A DNA stretch of 64,000 nt from Roseovarius sp. Pro17 (GTDB lineage: Bacteria > Pseudomonadota > Alphaproteobacteria > Rhodobacterales > Rhodobacteraceae), in assembly GCF_035599575.1 (NCBI RefSeq), contig NZ_CP141179.1, positions 2,976,001-3,040,000 on the forward strand, given 5' to 3'. The position numbers and the translations under genes are program-made. Positions within the stretch are counted from its first letter, which is position 1. The number at the start of each line of letters is the position of its first letter. The notes under the pieces are model-generated. The model was given only the letters and a program-made list of their open reading frames with translations, was not told where the DNA came from and made no database searches. Shown one piece after another: positions 48,300 to 59,993 of the stretch.

Positions 48300-50351
48300 T
48301 CACCCCGCATTGGTGCGTGCCCTGCGTTTAAGTACCGGGCAGGTATGCGGGTCATACATCACCACCTGACAGCGCAGACAGAGCACGCATTCATTGGCAT
48401 TGATCCGCCCCAGCGTATCTATTGCACCCACCGGGCATTTGGTTTCGCAGAGCCTGCATTCCCGACCACATTGCGGACGCCGGTGCAGCCAGTCGAATAT
48501 TTTCAACTTGGCAGGAATCGCCAGCGCCGCGCCGAGGGGGCACAGGAAACGACAATAGAACCGTTCGATGAACAGCCCCGCTATCAACAACACCATAACA
48601 AAGGCGACAAACGGCCACGCCCGGATCATTCGCATGGAAATCGCGGTCTTGAACGGTTCGGCCTCCGCTAGGATCAGCGCGTCGCGCATCGAATAGAACG
48701 ACAGCGCAAGTATCGCCATAAAGAGGGTGTATTTGATTATCCAAAGCCGTTCATGCAACGCAGGAGGCACTGTGATCTGCGGCACGCCCAACCGGCGGGC
48801 CACCAGATTGGACAGCTCTTGCAGGGCACCAAACGGGCATAGCCAGCCACAAAAAACGCCCCGGCCCCAGAACAACAGCCCCAGCGCCACCCCCGCCCAC
48901 AGGGTGAAGATCACCGGTTCAATCAAGAACGTCTCCCACCTGAAACCGGTCAGCAGCGATTGCGCAAAGGCGACCACCTGCACCACGGATAATTGCCCGT
49001 TCAATACCCAACCCAGCCAGACCAGTGTGAGGCTTAGAAAGCCCACTCGGATGCCGAGCCACAGGCGTTTGCGGCGCACCAATGGTTGCTGGAAAAGAAG
49101 GATCAGGGTCAGGGATATCTGCATCGCGGCGACACTGATCACCGCGAACTTCTTTTCCGCCCAAGTGCGATGCCACAACGGGGCCGCCTCTGGTGGTGGA
49201 GCCTGCACAAACTTTGCAGGCAATTGATAATCCAATGGTATCGAGAACGACAGATCGTTGCCCGAGGCCGCCGGGCGGTCTGCCGTCAGCATCAGCGTGA
49301 AAGGCTGCGCCGGATCAAATCCGGTATCGCTTATGCGGAACAGGCTGCGCTCCTTGAAAGGGGGGGCATCGTCGAGGGCCAGCTTGTCGATCCGGGAATA
49401 GCCCTCGTCGGTCAGCGGGTATTCCACACCGCCCTGCATCAACGTCAAGCGGTCGAAAACACCGCTACGCCGCCATTTAGTGCCGCGGTGGGAGTATAGC
49501 CCGTGTGAGCCAACAAACAGAATATGCTCATCCGGTCCCAGAGTAGCAGCAATTCTATTGAACTGTTGTTCGCCCAGAATATTGCGTCCGATTGTCGGCG
49601 GATCGCCCAGCGCCACCCAAAGTGCGACAAAGGGTGCCGTACCTTCTAAAATCTCGGGCTTTGCGTCTGGCATCGCTGCGCGCGCGTCGCTTAGCGTCAC
49701 TGTGCTGGCGCGAACTGCGCCCATTGCGTCAAGTTCAGTCCAACTGTGCGGCTCGAAACTCAGCCTGTCGATACCGCCCCCCGGCACAAGCCCCCGACCG
49801 ATTGCCAGCAACCGCGCAGTTCGCAGGATTGAATCGCGGATAACGCCAGTCGTTACCGTTGCGCGGGAAATGATGTCAGGCATATCGGGACCGGTCCCAG
49901 TGCCTTCGGGGTCCAAAAGATCAACGCCGGAAAAACCCGCAACAAACCGCTCAATGTCCTCGTCGGACAATCCCAGCGTCAGGATCGGCTCGCTGTGGCG
50001 CACCAACTGCGCGCCCGAAATGGTGCCCTCTGGGGACACCGCCACCAGAACATCCAGCGGACGTCCCGAGTAGCCAACTGAATGGATCACTTCCCAAGTC
50101 GACGCGATATGCCCAATGTCTTTTGCGCCTTGGGATACTGACCATCCCGGCACAGCGGCATCAATGCGCGTGACGTTCGGCAGGTCCTCTAGGCCGAACA
50201 AGGATGCGGCCGCCTCGCGGGTCGGCGGAATTATAGCCGCTTCATCCCAAGTGGCCGGGCGGGCACCCTGAGCAGAAGCCACGCTTGGCGCGAAAACTCC
50301 GCCCACAAGGAACAGCAGACCAAAGACCACGAGAAAGACAGATCGCACCAT
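48300..50351 (-). CDS. nirI: NirI/NosR-family membrane flavo-iron-sulfur protein
   Basis: 683 residues. Sec signal (VFLVVFGLLFLVGGVFAPSVASA), a periplasmic FMN-binding domain with a probable flavinylation site SRAT (Thr165, in ISRATVTTGVI), then five to six membrane helices with two CxxxCP motifs (FCGWLCPFGAL, FYCRFLCPLGAAL). A C-terminal ferredoxin-like domain has CGRECRLCETKCPVGAI and ECVLCLRC. This is the layout of NirI of Paracoccus, needed for nirS expression, and of NosR. It is transcribed divergently from nirS, as in Paracoccus. The FMN is expected to be attached by the ApbE/NirX at 60391. Whether it passes electrons or senses redox state is not settled for the family. Confidence 0.93.
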   Translation of the reverse strand: MVRSVFLVVFGLLFLVGGVFAPSVASAQGARPATWDEAAIIPPTREAAASLFGLEDLPNVTRIDAAVPGWSVSQGAKDIGHIASTWEVIHSVGYSGRPLDVLVAVSPEGTISGAQLVRHSEPILTLGLSDEDIERFVAGFSGVDLLDPEGTGTGPDMPDIISRATVTTGVIRDSILRTARLLAIGRGLVPGGGIDRLSFEPHSWTELDAMGAVRASTVTLSDARAAMPDAKPEILEGTAPFVALWVALGDPPTIGRNILGEQQFNRIAATLGPDEHILFVGSHGLYSHRGTKWRRSGVFDRLTLMQGGVEYPLTDEGYSRIDKLALDDAPPFKERSLFRISDTGFDPAQPFTLMLTADRPAASGNDLSFSIPLDYQLPAKFVQAPPPEAAPLWHRTWAEKKFAVISVAAMQISLTLILLFQQPLVRRKRLWLGIRVGFLSLTLVWLGWVLNGQLSVVQVVAFAQSLLTGFRWETFLIEPVIFTLWAGVALGLLFWGRGVFCGWLCPFGALQELSNLVARRLGVPQITVPPALHERLWIIKYTLFMAILALSFYSMRDALILAEAEPFKTAISMRMIRAWPFVAFVMVLLIAGLFIERFYCRFLCPLGAALAIPAKLKIFDWLHRRPQCGRECRLCETKCPVGAIDTLGRINANECVLCLRCQVVMYDPHTCPVLKRRARTNAG

Positions 50352-50384
50352 GTCCCTTTCTGCACCTCCGATGACGTGCCTGCC

Positions 50385-52215
<1,831 letters not shown>

Positions 52216-52226
52216 CGCGAATCTTT

Positions 52227-52250
52227 CGGGGGCCGCTTTAGTGGCCCCCG
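52227..52250 (+). other. Intercistronic hairpin between nirS and nirE
   Basis: CGGGGGCC (52227-52234) and GGCCCCCG (52243-52250) form a perfect eight-bp stem with an eight-base loop (GCTTTAGT), 12 bases after the nirS stop. There is no T run. It is suited to attenuate transcription or protect the abundant nirS mRNA while letting some polymerases reach nirE. Confidence 0.7.
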
Positions 52251-52289
52251 CATCCAATCGCGCAACTGCCAAATCTAGGAAATCGTCCA

Positions 52290-53069
52290 ATGATACCCAT
52301 GGGCAAAGTTTATCTCGTCGGCGCTGGCCCCGGCGATCCCGATCTGATGACGTTGCGCGCAGTTCGGATGCTGGGCGAAGCCAACGCTGTCGTTTATGAT
52401 CGTCTGGTTTCGCCTGAAATCCTGTCCATGGCACCCAAGGGTGCCGCAATGGTTCCGGTCGGCAAAGCCCCCAAGAGTCACACGGTCCCTCAGGATCAGA
52501 TCAACGAAATTCTGGCCGCACGCGCCTTGGCGGGTGAAACCGTTGTTCGCCTCAAGGGCGGTGATCCGATGATATTCGGACGTGGCTCGGAAGAGGCGGC
52601 CTATCTAGAGGCGCTTGGCATCAATGTCGAATACGCGCCCGGCATTACGGCGGCTCAGGGCATGGCGGCAGCGACCGGCGTGCCGCTTACCCATCGTGGC
52701 CTTGCCACCGGCGTGCGTTTTATCACCGGGCATCTGGCCGCTGACAAGACCCTCGACCTGAACTGGAAAAGCCTGGCTGATATCGACACGACGTTGGTGG
52801 TTTATATGGGTGCGTCCAACATCTCTGAAATTGCGCTGCAACTGATCCGCGCGGGCCTGCCCGCCAGCCTGCCGGTTCTGGCCGTGTCCAATGCCACAAC
52901 GCCGCGCGAAACCCGTGTGCTGTCGCAGCTTGGCCAGATTGGCGTGGATACGCAGGCTCATGCCCTGCGAACGCCGGTTCTGTTTGTGATCGGCAGGGTA
53001 GCATCACTTTACCAAAACACGGCACTGCAACATATCCCCTGCCTTTCTGAGGCGATGGCCGGTGAATAA
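52290..53069 (+). CDS. nirE: Uroporphyrinogen-III C-methyltransferase for haem d1
   Basis: 259 residues; AGGA precedes ATG 52290 by nine bases. SUMT signature: VYLVGAGPGDPDLMTLRA, VRLKGGDPMIFGRGSEEA, and GVPLTHRGLATGVRFITGH; the methyl donor is S-adenosylmethionine. It makes precorrin-2 from uroporphyrinogen III, the first committed step to sirohaem and haem d1. It has no CysG-type dehydrogenase/chelatase domain. The last eight bases overlap the nirC start (GTG 53062). Confidence 0.95.
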   Translation: MIPMGKVYLVGAGPGDPDLMTLRAVRMLGEANAVVYDRLVSPEILSMAPKGAAMVPVGKAPKSHTVPQDQINEILAARALAGETVVRLKGGDPMIFGRGSEEAAYLEALGINVEYAPGITAAQGMAAATGVPLTHRGLATGVRFITGHLAADKTLDLNWKSLADIDTTLVVYMGASNISEIALQLIRAGLPASLPVLAVSNATTPRETRVLSQLGQIGVDTQAHALRTPVLFVIGRVASLYQNTALQHIPCLSEAMAGE

Positions 53070-53364
53070 GGCCTTGATATTCACTTGCTGCGCCAGCGCG
53101 TCCTTCGCAGCCGAGCCGCAGCCGGATGCTGAGGCGCTCGAGCATTTGGTGCGTCACGATTGCGGTTCGTGCCACGGCATGACGCTCAAGGGTGGGCTTG
53201 GCCCCGACATCCGCGCCAAAGCGTTGCACGGCTATGACCCGGAAACTCTTGGTCTCGTGATCAAGGACGGTATCCCCGGAACCGCGATGCCCCCATGGCG
53301 GCCTCTGTTGACACAATCCGAAATCGACTGGGTGGTCGACTATCTTTTGACGGGAGGTGAGTGA
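53062..53364 (+). CDS. nirC: NirC small c-type cytochrome
   Basis: 100 residues from GTG 53062, inside the end of nirE. A short Sec signal (MNKALIFTCCASASFAAE) is followed by the haem motif C34-G-S-C37-H38 and a C-terminal TAMPPWRPLLTQSE that supplies the axial Met. It is a periplasmic single-haem cytochrome that can donate electrons to NirS or act in d1 maturation with NirF and NirN. The stop overlaps the nirF start. Confidence 0.9.
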   Translation: MNKALIFTCCASASFAAEPQPDAEALEHLVRHDCGSCHGMTLKGGLGPDIRAKALHGYDPETLGLVIKDGIPGTAMPPWRPLLTQSEIDWVVDYLLTGGE

Positions 53365-54509
53365 TGCGCAAGCACCTGACGGCACTGATCCTGTCGCTGT
53401 CCCTCTTAGGCACCGCAACGCTGGCGCAGCCCACCGGCGATCTTGGGCTTGTCGTTGAACGGGCCGACGGATCGCTACTGGTGATTGATCAGTCTGATCG
53501 CGCCAGTATTGGGCGTATTACCGGCCTCGGCGATTTGTCCCATGCCTCGCTGGTCTATTCGCCAGATCAGCGGTTTGCTTATGTATTCGGTCGCGATGGT
53601 GGACTTACCAAGGTCGACATTCTGGAGCAATCCATCGTGAACCGCGTCATGCAGGCCGGAAATTCGATCGGTGGCGCCATATCCGACGATGGCCGCTATG
53701 TGGCAGTATCCAATTACGAACCCGGCGGGGTGCGGGTGTTTGACGCCGAAACCCTGGACCTCGTAGCCGACATTCCGACCGACTCGAAAACCGTCGGCCT
53801 TGTCGATGTGCCGGGCACCCGGTTCGTCTTTAGCCTGTGGGATGCCGGTGAAACCTGGATCGCCGATATGTCGGAGGCGACTCCGGAAATTACCAAGGTC
53901 ACCGGGATGGGCAGCAACCCCTATGACGCGCTGGTCACCTCGGATGGGCGCACCTATATCGCGGGGCTTTTCGGTGAAGACCACCTGACAGCGCTTGATC
54001 TGTGGCAGGATGACCCGAAACCGATGCCGATCCTTGACGGTTATTCAGCCGGGCGCGAGGGGCTGCCGGTTTACAAGATGCCCCATCTGGAAGGCTGGGC
54101 GTTGGCCGGAACTGATTTTGTCTTGCCCGCCGTTGGCCAGCACGAAGTGCTGTGGGTCGATGCCCGAAGCCTGACGCAGACCGGGCGAACCGAAACCCAC
54201 GGCCAGCCGATCTTTGCGATGGCGCGGCCTGACGGGCGGCAGGTCTGGGTCAATTTTGCCCATCCGCTGAACGATACGATTCAGGTGATCGATTCACTGA
54301 GCAAAGAGGTCATCCACCAATTCACCCCCGGCCCGGGCGTGTTGCATATGGAATTCACCCCGCGCGGGCATGAGGTCTGGTTGTCGGTTCGCGATGCAAA
54401 CAAGGTGATGGTCTACGACACGCAAACCTTTCAAAAACTGCGAGAAATCGACGCGCTCAGCCCTTCTGGCATCTTTTTTACAAACCGCGCGCACAAGACG
54501 GGGTTATAG
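53364..54509 (+). CDS. nirF: NirF, haem d1 biosynthesis protein
   Basis: 381 residues from ATG 53364, with GGGAGG six bases upstream; a GTG three bases earlier is also in frame. A Sec signal (ALILSLSLLGTATLAQ) without a lipobox cysteine, so it is probably soluble in the periplasm rather than lipid-anchored as in Pseudomonas. The rest is a NirS-like eight-bladed propeller (YSPDQRFAYVFGRDGGLTKVD, GMGSNPYDALVTSDG). It binds haem d1 precursors late in synthesis; its exact reaction is still debated. Its start overlaps the nirC stop. Confidence 0.93.
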   Translation: MRKHLTALILSLSLLGTATLAQPTGDLGLVVERADGSLLVIDQSDRASIGRITGLGDLSHASLVYSPDQRFAYVFGRDGGLTKVDILEQSIVNRVMQAGNSIGGAISDDGRYVAVSNYEPGGVRVFDAETLDLVADIPTDSKTVGLVDVPGTRFVFSLWDAGETWIADMSEATPEITKVTGMGSNPYDALVTSDGRTYIAGLFGEDHLTALDLWQDDPKPMPILDGYSAGREGLPVYKMPHLEGWALAGTDFVLPAVGQHEVLWVDARSLTQTGRTETHGQPIFAMARPDGRQVWVNFAHPLNDTIQVIDSLSKEVIHQFTPGPGVLHMEFTPRGHEVWLSVRDANKVMVYDTQTFQKLREIDALSPSGIFFTNRAHKTGL

Positions 54510-54513
54510 GGAC

Positions 54514-55506
54514 ATGAAGGGTGTGCATGATTCCGTAAACGCGGCCCTGCTGGACAATTGGCAGCGTGATTTCCCGATTGAAGCGCGCCCATTTGACCGC
54601 CTCGCCGATGCGTTGCAGATCAGCGCGCAAAGCGTGTTGGAGCTATTGCAGACCCATCAAAACGACGGGCGCGTGACACGAGTCGGCGCGACCTGCGCGC
54701 CCAACACCGTTTCGGCCAGTACACTTGCCGCCATTGCCGCACCCGAGGACCGGATCGAAGAGGTTGCCTCAATCATCGGTGCCCAGCCCGGCGTCAACCA
54801 TTCCTATCTGCGTGAAAACGACTGGAATCTGTGGTTCGTGGCCACCGGCCCTGACCGCGCACATGTCAACGACACGCTTGCCCGTATCGAAACCCAGTCA
54901 GGCCTGCGCGTGCTGGATCTGCGTCTTGTGCGGCCCTTCAATGTCGATCTCGGGTTTTCCATGCGGGGGGCTCCTGCCCCGCTCAGCAGCGCACGGCAGG
55001 TTGATATTTCGGCCTTTCGCGACAGCGACCGCCCGCTGCTTCAGGAACTGACCAAGGGTCTGCCGCTGGAGCACCGCCCCTACGCCCGCATTGCCGAATC
55101 TCTCGGCCGGACCGAAGATGACCTGCTGGAGCGCGTAAGGGTTCTGGTCGACGCGCGCATCATTTCGCGCCTTGGCGTGATAGTGCGCCACAGGGCGCTG
55201 GGATGGCGGGCCAACGCGATGGTGGTCTGGGATATGCCCCATGATGCGATCACTGAGGCGGGTCCCCTCCTCGCGATCCAGCCGGGCATTACCTTGTGTT
55301 ATGAGCGCACGACCGTGGAAGGCGTATGGCCTTACCGGCTCTATTCCATGATCCACGCACGCAGCCGGGCCGAGGCGTTCGACGTGCTGGATCGTGTGCG
55401 CGCCCTGCCAGAGTTTCGATCAATCCCCTATCAGCCGTTATTTTCGATCCGCTGTTTCAAACAGACCGGTGCGATGATTGACGCCAAGAAAAAGGAAACG
55501 GCATGA
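54514..55506 (+). CDS. nirDL: NirDL, fused sirohaem decarboxylase subunits
   Basis: 330 residues made of two Lrp/AsnC-like units: residues 1-160 (LLDNWQRDFPIEARPFDRLA onward, NirD-like) and 175-325 (LLQELTKGLPLEHRPYARIA onward, NirL-like). Together with NirG and NirH it removes the two acetate carboxyls of sirohaem, giving didecarboxysirohaem. Conserved histidines in NHSYLRENDWNLWF and the second half are typical of the family. It is fused as in Paracoccus pantotrophus and Pseudomonas stutzeri. The stop overlaps the nirG start (ATGA). Confidence 0.94.
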   Translation: MKGVHDSVNAALLDNWQRDFPIEARPFDRLADALQISAQSVLELLQTHQNDGRVTRVGATCAPNTVSASTLAAIAAPEDRIEEVASIIGAQPGVNHSYLRENDWNLWFVATGPDRAHVNDTLARIETQSGLRVLDLRLVRPFNVDLGFSMRGAPAPLSSARQVDISAFRDSDRPLLQELTKGLPLEHRPYARIAESLGRTEDDLLERVRVLVDARIISRLGVIVRHRALGWRANAMVVWDMPHDAITEAGPLLAIQPGITLCYERTTVEGVWPYRLYSMIHARSRAEAFDVLDRVRALPEFRSIPYQPLFSIRCFKQTGAMIDAKKKETA

Positions 55507-55952
55507 CGCTCGACGATACCGACCGTTTAATACTGAACACACTGCAAGACGGCTTTCCAATCGTCCCCAACCCCTATGAAGAGGTGGCCGGGCAACTGGG
55601 CCTGACCGAGAGCAACCTGATCGCTCGCCTCAAGGCGATGAAGGACGCGCGGATTATCACACGCTTTGGCCCATTCTTTGACGCTGCCGCGATGGGCGGT
55701 GCCTTTTGCCTTTGCGCGATGGCGGTGCCTCAGAACCAATTCGACAGCGTTGTCGCCAGTGTCAACGCCTGCCCCGAGGTCGCGCATAATTATGAACGCA
55801 CCCACCACCTGAACATGTGGTTCGTGCTGGCCACCGAAGCCGAAAGTGAAATCGCAGAGGTAGCTGCACGCATTGAGCAGGAAACCGGGTATCCCGTGCT
55901 GCTCTTTCCCAAATTGCAGGAATTCTTTGTTCGGTTCCGGGTGGCGGCATGA
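55503..55952 (+). CDS. nirG: NirG, sirohaem decarboxylase subunit
   Basis: 149 residues, one Lrp/AsnC-like unit: LDDTDRLILNTLQDGFPIVPNPYEE is the helix-turn-helix, then the ligand domain with AHNYERTHHLNMWFVL holding the conserved Tyr-Glu-Arg-x-His-His. It works with NirDL and NirH in decarboxylating sirohaem. It overlaps nirDL and nirH by four bases at each end. Confidence 0.94.
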   Translation: MTLDDTDRLILNTLQDGFPIVPNPYEEVAGQLGLTESNLIARLKAMKDARIITRFGPFFDAAAMGGAFCLCAMAVPQNQFDSVVASVNACPEVAHNYERTHHLNMWFVLATEAESEIAEVAARIEQETGYPVLLFPKLQEFFVRFRVAA

Positions 55953-56437
55953 CGCTGGACCCGACAGACCGCCGGATTGTCACCGCCACCCAGTCAGGCC
56001 TACCGCTGGTGCCCCGCCCCTATGCCCAGATTGCCGCCGAACTGGGCATAGGCGAGGATGAGGTTTGCACCCGTATGCGCGCCCTCCAGAGCAGCGGAAT
56101 CATCCGCCGCATTGCCGTGGCCCCCAACCATTACGCCTTGGGCATGACGGCCAATGGGATGTCGGTCTGGGATGTCGATGATGCCCGCGTTGCCGAGCTT
56201 GGTCAGAAGATCGGCGATCTGGATTTCGTCAGCCATTGCTACGAGCGGCCCCGCGCCCTGCCGCATTGGCCCTACAACCTGTTTGCGATGATCCACGGCA
56301 CATCACGCGAGGAAGTCGAGGCGCTGCGGGCCGAAGTTGCCGCAATCCTGGGCGATGCCTGCGACGGCAACGATATACTTTACTCGACACGCATTCTCAA
56401 AAAATCCGGGCTGCGGCTACGGCAACAGAAAGGATAG
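55949..56437 (+). CDS. nirH: NirH, sirohaem decarboxylase subunit
   Basis: 162 residues. LDPTDRRIVTATQSGLPLVP opens the HTH-like part, and SHCYERPRALPHWPYNLFAMIHG is the conserved substrate-binding stretch. The fourth unit of the decarboxylase complex. It overlaps nirG by ATGA and ends three bases before nirJ. Confidence 0.94.
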   Translation: MTLDPTDRRIVTATQSGLPLVPRPYAQIAAELGIGEDEVCTRMRALQSSGIIRRIAVAPNHYALGMTANGMSVWDVDDARVAELGQKIGDLDFVSHCYERPRALPHWPYNLFAMIHGTSREEVEALRAEVAAILGDACDGNDILYSTRILKKSGLRLRQQKG

Positions 56438-56440
56438 CGC

Positions 56441-57658
56441 ATGTTTAGAATGTCTGAATATATGCATCAATTAGTCCATCCGACTCCGGCGCGCAAACGC
56501 CGCAGCAGCGGCGGGATCAAGCCGGTGGTGATCTGGAATCTGACGCGGCGGTGCAACCTGAAATGCCGCCATTGCTATACCGTGTCGGCCGACGTGCATT
56601 TTCCGGGTGAACTGACCCACGAACAGGCCATGGCCAACGTCAAGGACATGGAGGAATTCGGCGTCTTCGCCTTGATCCTGTCGGGTGGAGAGCCTTTGGA
56701 CAGGTTCGATTTTTTCGACATCGCCCGCGCCGCGCGCCCGTTCACCAAGATGCTGGCGCTGTCGACGAATGGCACCAAAATTCACGGTGAAAATGCCGAC
56801 AAGATCGAAGAGATCGGGTTTGACTATGTCGGCATCTCGATCGACGGCATCGGCAAGACCAATGACTGGTTCCGTGGCGTCGAGGGGGCCTTTGACGACG
56901 CCGTGCGCGGTGTGCGTGAATGCAAAAAACGCGGGATCAGGGTGGGCCTGCGGTTCACCCTGACCAAGGACAATGCCGACCACCTGCCCGACCTGCTCCA
57001 GCTATGCGAGGATGAGGGCGTCGATAAATTCTATCTGTCGCATCTGGTCTACGCGGGGCGCGGCGACAAGAACCGTGGCGAGGACGCCATGCACAGCCAC
57101 ACACGGGCCGCGCTGGATCTGCTGATTGATCACGCCTGGGCCGGGGCCACCGGCAAGGGCTATCCGCTGGACATCGTGACCGGCAATAACGATGCCGATG
57201 CGGTCTACATGATGAACTGGGCGCGTGAGCGTTTCGACGACGAAAAGCTTGAGAACCTGCGCGATCATCTTGAGGCATGGGGCGGCAATTCGTCGGGCTT
57301 GGGCGTGGCTAATATCGACCCGCAGGGCAAGGTCCATCCCGATACCTATTGGTCCGATTATACGGTCGGCAGCGTCAAGGACACGCCGTTCTCGACGCTT
57401 TGGACCGGGGATGATCCGATGCTGGCGCAATTGCGCACGCGCCCGCGCCCGTTGAAAGGCCGCTGCGGCGCCTGCGCACATCAATCCATCTGCGGCGGCA
57501 ACACCCGCATTCGCGCGCTGCAACTGACCGGCGATCCTTGGGCCGAAGATCCGGCCTGTTATCTCAGCAACGCCGAGATTGGCGTCGACGAAAGTGAGCG
57601 TCTGACGGTTACACCATTCCGGGGGAAACGCCATGATCCGGCGCATCGTTTTACCTAG
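56441..57658 (+). CDS. nirJ: NirJ, radical SAM haem d1 biosynthesis enzyme
   Basis: 405 residues; AAAGGA precedes ATG 56441. The radical-SAM cluster motif is Cys38-x3-Cys42-x2-Cys45 ([12 protein letters not shown]), followed by [16 protein letters not shown]-terminal cysteine set ([20 protein letters not shown]) binds a second iron-sulfur cluster. It replaces the two propionate side chains of didecarboxysirohaem by oxo groups, using S-adenosylmethionine radicals. The end overlaps nirN by 26 bases. Confidence 0.96.
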   Translation: MFRMSEYMHQLVHPTPARKRRSSGGIKPVVIWNLTRRCNLKCRHCYTVSADVHFPGELTHEQAMANVKDMEEFGVFALILSGGEPLDRFDFFDIARAARPFTKMLALSTNGTKIHGENADKIEEIGFDYVGISIDGIGKTNDWFRGVEGAFDDAVRGVRECKKRGIRVGLRFTLTKDNADHLPDLLQLCEDEGVDKFYLSHLVYAGRGDKNRGEDAMHSHTRAALDLLIDHAWAGATGKGYPLDIVTGNNDADAVYMMNWARERFDDEKLENLRDHLEAWGGNSSGLGVANIDPQGKVHPDTYWSDYTVGSVKDTPFSTLWTGDDPMLAQLRTRPRPLKGRCGACAHQSICGGNTRIRALQLTGDPWAEDPACYLSNAEIGVDESERLTVTPFRGKRHDPAHRFT

Positions 57659-59180
57659 CCTTCTGGCCTTCAGCGCTCTGACGGCACAGGCGGATTCCGC
57701 GCAGGATTACACGACATACTGCGCCGACTGTCATGGCGCTGACCGGCTGGGCGGCACTGGCCCCGCGTTGATACCCGAAACGCTGGGCCGGATGCGCGGC
57801 CCGGATCTGGAGACGGTGATCGCGGAGGGCCGCGCCTCGACGCAGATGGCGGCTTTCAAGGACGATCTGGACGCCACTGCGATTGCCGCGCTTGCGGAAT
57901 ATCTAACAATCCCGCTCGAAACCCTGCCAGAGTGGGGTGTCGATCAGATTGCCGAAACCCGCGAGCTAAACCCCGATTACGTCGCCGCCGATGCTCCTGT
58001 ATTTGATGCCGATCCGCTGAATATCACGCTCGTGGTAGAAACCGGCGATCACCATGTCAGTGTGCTGGATGGCGACACATTCAAGGTTCTGGACCGCTTC
58101 GAGACGCCATTCGCGGTGCATGGCGGCCCGAAATTCACGCCTGATGGGCGCTATGTGTTCATTGCGTCGCGCGATGGCTACGTACAGAAATACGATATCT
58201 GGTCGCTGCAAGAGGTCGGCCGCGTGCGCGCCGGGCTGAACAGCCGTAATATCGCGATCAGCAAAGATGGCAAACATCTGGCGGTGGCCAATTACCTGCC
58301 GATGACGCTGACATTGCTGTCCACAAGCGATCTGAGCGTGGAAAAAATCATGCCGGTGATCTCGAAAGACGGGATCGAAAGTCGCGTGTCTGCCGTCTAT
58401 CAGGCCCCACAGCGCGACAGTTTCATACTCGCTCTCAAAGACGCCCCCGAAATATGGGAAGTCGCTACCGATCCCAACGCCGAACCGGTTTATGAGGGCT
58501 TTATACACAGCCAGGAAAAGGACATGGTCGAAGCAATCGCCTCGTCCGAGGGGCTGTTCGCCCGGCGCCGGATCGAGATTGCGGAACCGCTGGATGATTT
58601 CTTCTTTACTGATGATTACCGCCATCTGATAGGCGCATCGCGCGATGGCGCACGCGGCGTTGTCGTCAATCTCAATGTCGGGCGCGAGATTGCCGAATTG
58701 CCCCTGCCGGGCATGCCCCATCTTGGCTCGGGCATCAGCTGGGATCTGAACGGGCGCAGGGTCATGGCCACGCCGCATCTGAAAGAGGGCAAGCTCTCGG
58801 TCATCGACACGACCGACTGGAGCGTTCTCAAGGTCATCGACACCGAAGGGCCGGGTTTTTTCCTTCGCAGCCACGAAAATTCGCCCTACATCTGGGCAGA
58901 CGTCTTCTTTGGCCCGAACAAGGACGTGATGCATGTGATCGACAAGACCAGCCTCGAGATTGTCAAAACAATGCGCCCCGAACCGGGGGCGACGGTGGCG
59001 CATGTCGAGTTCACGCGCGACGGTTCACATGCACTCGTCTCGATCTGGGAAGACGACGGCGCGGTGATTGTCTACGATGCCACAAGTTTACAGGAAGTCC
59101 GGCGCCTGCCGATGCGAAAACCATCTGGAAAGTACAATGTATTCAACAAAATCAACTTCTCAGAAGGCACCAGCCACTGA
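57633..59180 (+). CDS. nirN: NirN, dihydro-haem d1 dehydrogenase with c-haem
   Basis: 515 residues. Sec signal ([15 protein letters not shown]), haem motif Cys30-A-D-Cys33-His34, then a NirS-like d1-binding propeller ([21 protein letters not shown] near the start, [13 protein letters not shown] at the end). It oxidises dihydro-haem d1 by introducing the last double bond, in the periplasm. Overlaps nirJ by 26 bases and the CbiX-type gene by 44, so all are coupled. Confidence 0.95.
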   Translation: MIRRIVLPSLLAFSALTAQADSAQDYTTYCADCHGADRLGGTGPALIPETLGRMRGPDLETVIAEGRASTQMAAFKDDLDATAIAALAEYLTIPLETLPEWGVDQIAETRELNPDYVAADAPVFDADPLNITLVVETGDHHVSVLDGDTFKVLDRFETPFAVHGGPKFTPDGRYVFIASRDGYVQKYDIWSLQEVGRVRAGLNSRNIAISKDGKHLAVANYLPMTLTLLSTSDLSVEKIMPVISKDGIESRVSAVYQAPQRDSFILALKDAPEIWEVATDPNAEPVYEGFIHSQEKDMVEAIASSEGLFARRRIEIAEPLDDFFFTDDYRHLIGASRDGARGVVVNLNVGREIAELPLPGMPHLGSGISWDLNGRRVMATPHLKEGKLSVIDTTDWSVLKVIDTEGPGFFLRSHENSPYIWADVFFGPNKDVMHVIDKTSLEIVKTMRPEPGATVAHVEFTRDGSHALVSIWEDDGAVIVYDATSLQEVRRLPMRKPSGKYNVFNKINFSEGTSH

Positions 59181-59877
59181 GCGCTGCGCGATTGTGGTCA
59201 GCCATGGCCAGCCATCCGATCCCGACCCGGCAGAGGCTGCTTTGGCAAAACGTGCGCCCGATCTGCCGGGTTGGCGCATCAAGACTGCGACGCTGGCGAA
59301 ACCGCAGGCATTGGAATCGGTTCTGAATGACGCCGGGGCCGAGCCGGTCATTTATCCTATGTTCATGACCGACGGTTGGTTCGTTCAATCCGCCTTGCGT
59401 AAAAGGCTGCAACAGGTGCCGCACGCGACCATTCTGCCGCCGCTAGGCGTGGACCCGGATCTGCCCGAAGTGGTTGCGCTAGCGTTGGAGGCGGAACTGG
59501 ACCGGCAGGGGTGGCATGCCGCCGAGACCACGTTGCTGGTCGCCGCGCATGGGTCAGGTCGCAGTGCCAATTCCGCACGCGACACTGTGCAGTTCGTAAA
59601 ACGGCTGACCGAAGTGATCCGTTTTGAGACGATCCATATTGGCTATGTAGAACAGCCCCCACATTTGGATGATGTCACTATTCTTTGCCCGCCGAAATCC
59701 ATCTGTCTGCCGTTCTTTGCTGCAGATGGCGGGCATGTCCAAGAGGACATTCGGGATGCGCTGCAAACTTCTGGGTTTTCAGGGCCACGCATGGACCCTG
59801 TCGGGCTTTTGCCCGGTATAAAAGAGCTGATTGCACGCGGGATCAGCCGTGCAGCTTCGGCTTCAAACGCGCGCTGA
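59137..59877 (+). CDS. cbiX: CbiX/SirB-type sirohydrochlorin chelatase
   Basis: 246 residues from ATG 59137, with GGAAAG upstream, inside the end of nirN. Two related halves, each with a histidine-glycine metal-site motif (VVSHGQPSDPD near residue 22 and VAAHGSGRSAN near the middle), fit a two-domain CbiX-like chelatase. These enzymes insert iron or cobalt into sirohydrochlorin. In this operon it probably makes sirohaem for the haem d1 route, because NirE makes precorrin-2 but has no chelatase domain. Iron rather than cobalt is inferred from context. Confidence 0.82.
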   Translation: MYSTKSTSQKAPATERCAIVVSHGQPSDPDPAEAALAKRAPDLPGWRIKTATLAKPQALESVLNDAGAEPVIYPMFMTDGWFVQSALRKRLQQVPHATILPPLGVDPDLPEVVALALEAELDRQGWHAAETTLLVAAHGSGRSANSARDTVQFVKRLTEVIRFETIHIGYVEQPPHLDDVTILCPPKSICLPFFAADGGHVQEDIRDALQTSGFSGPRMDPVGLLPGIKELIARGISRAASASNAR

Positions 59878-59935
59878 GAGAGTCATTCTATCTGGACAGT
59901 TAGAACTGCTGGGTCAGCCGTTTGATGAAAACCAA

Positions 59936-59970
59936 CAGGCCCGCCCCAAGTTTTCCTTGGGGCGGGCCTG
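59936..59970. terminator. Terminator between cbiX and the minus-strand cytochrome c gene
   Basis: A perfect 15-bp stem, CAGGCCCGCCCCAAG (59936-59950) and CTTGGGGCGGGCCTG (59956-59970), with a five-base loop TTTTC. On the minus strand it is followed by a T-rich stretch, so it mainly ends the cytochrome c transcript and may also act on the plus strand. Confidence 0.85.
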
Positions 59971-59993
59971 AGGCATCAAAAATCTAATAGAAA

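Noticed and set aside
49360..49366. G7 run inside nirI as a phase-variation site
   Set aside because: Such runs recur in this GC-rich DNA and this one is no longer than others; no other sign of switching.
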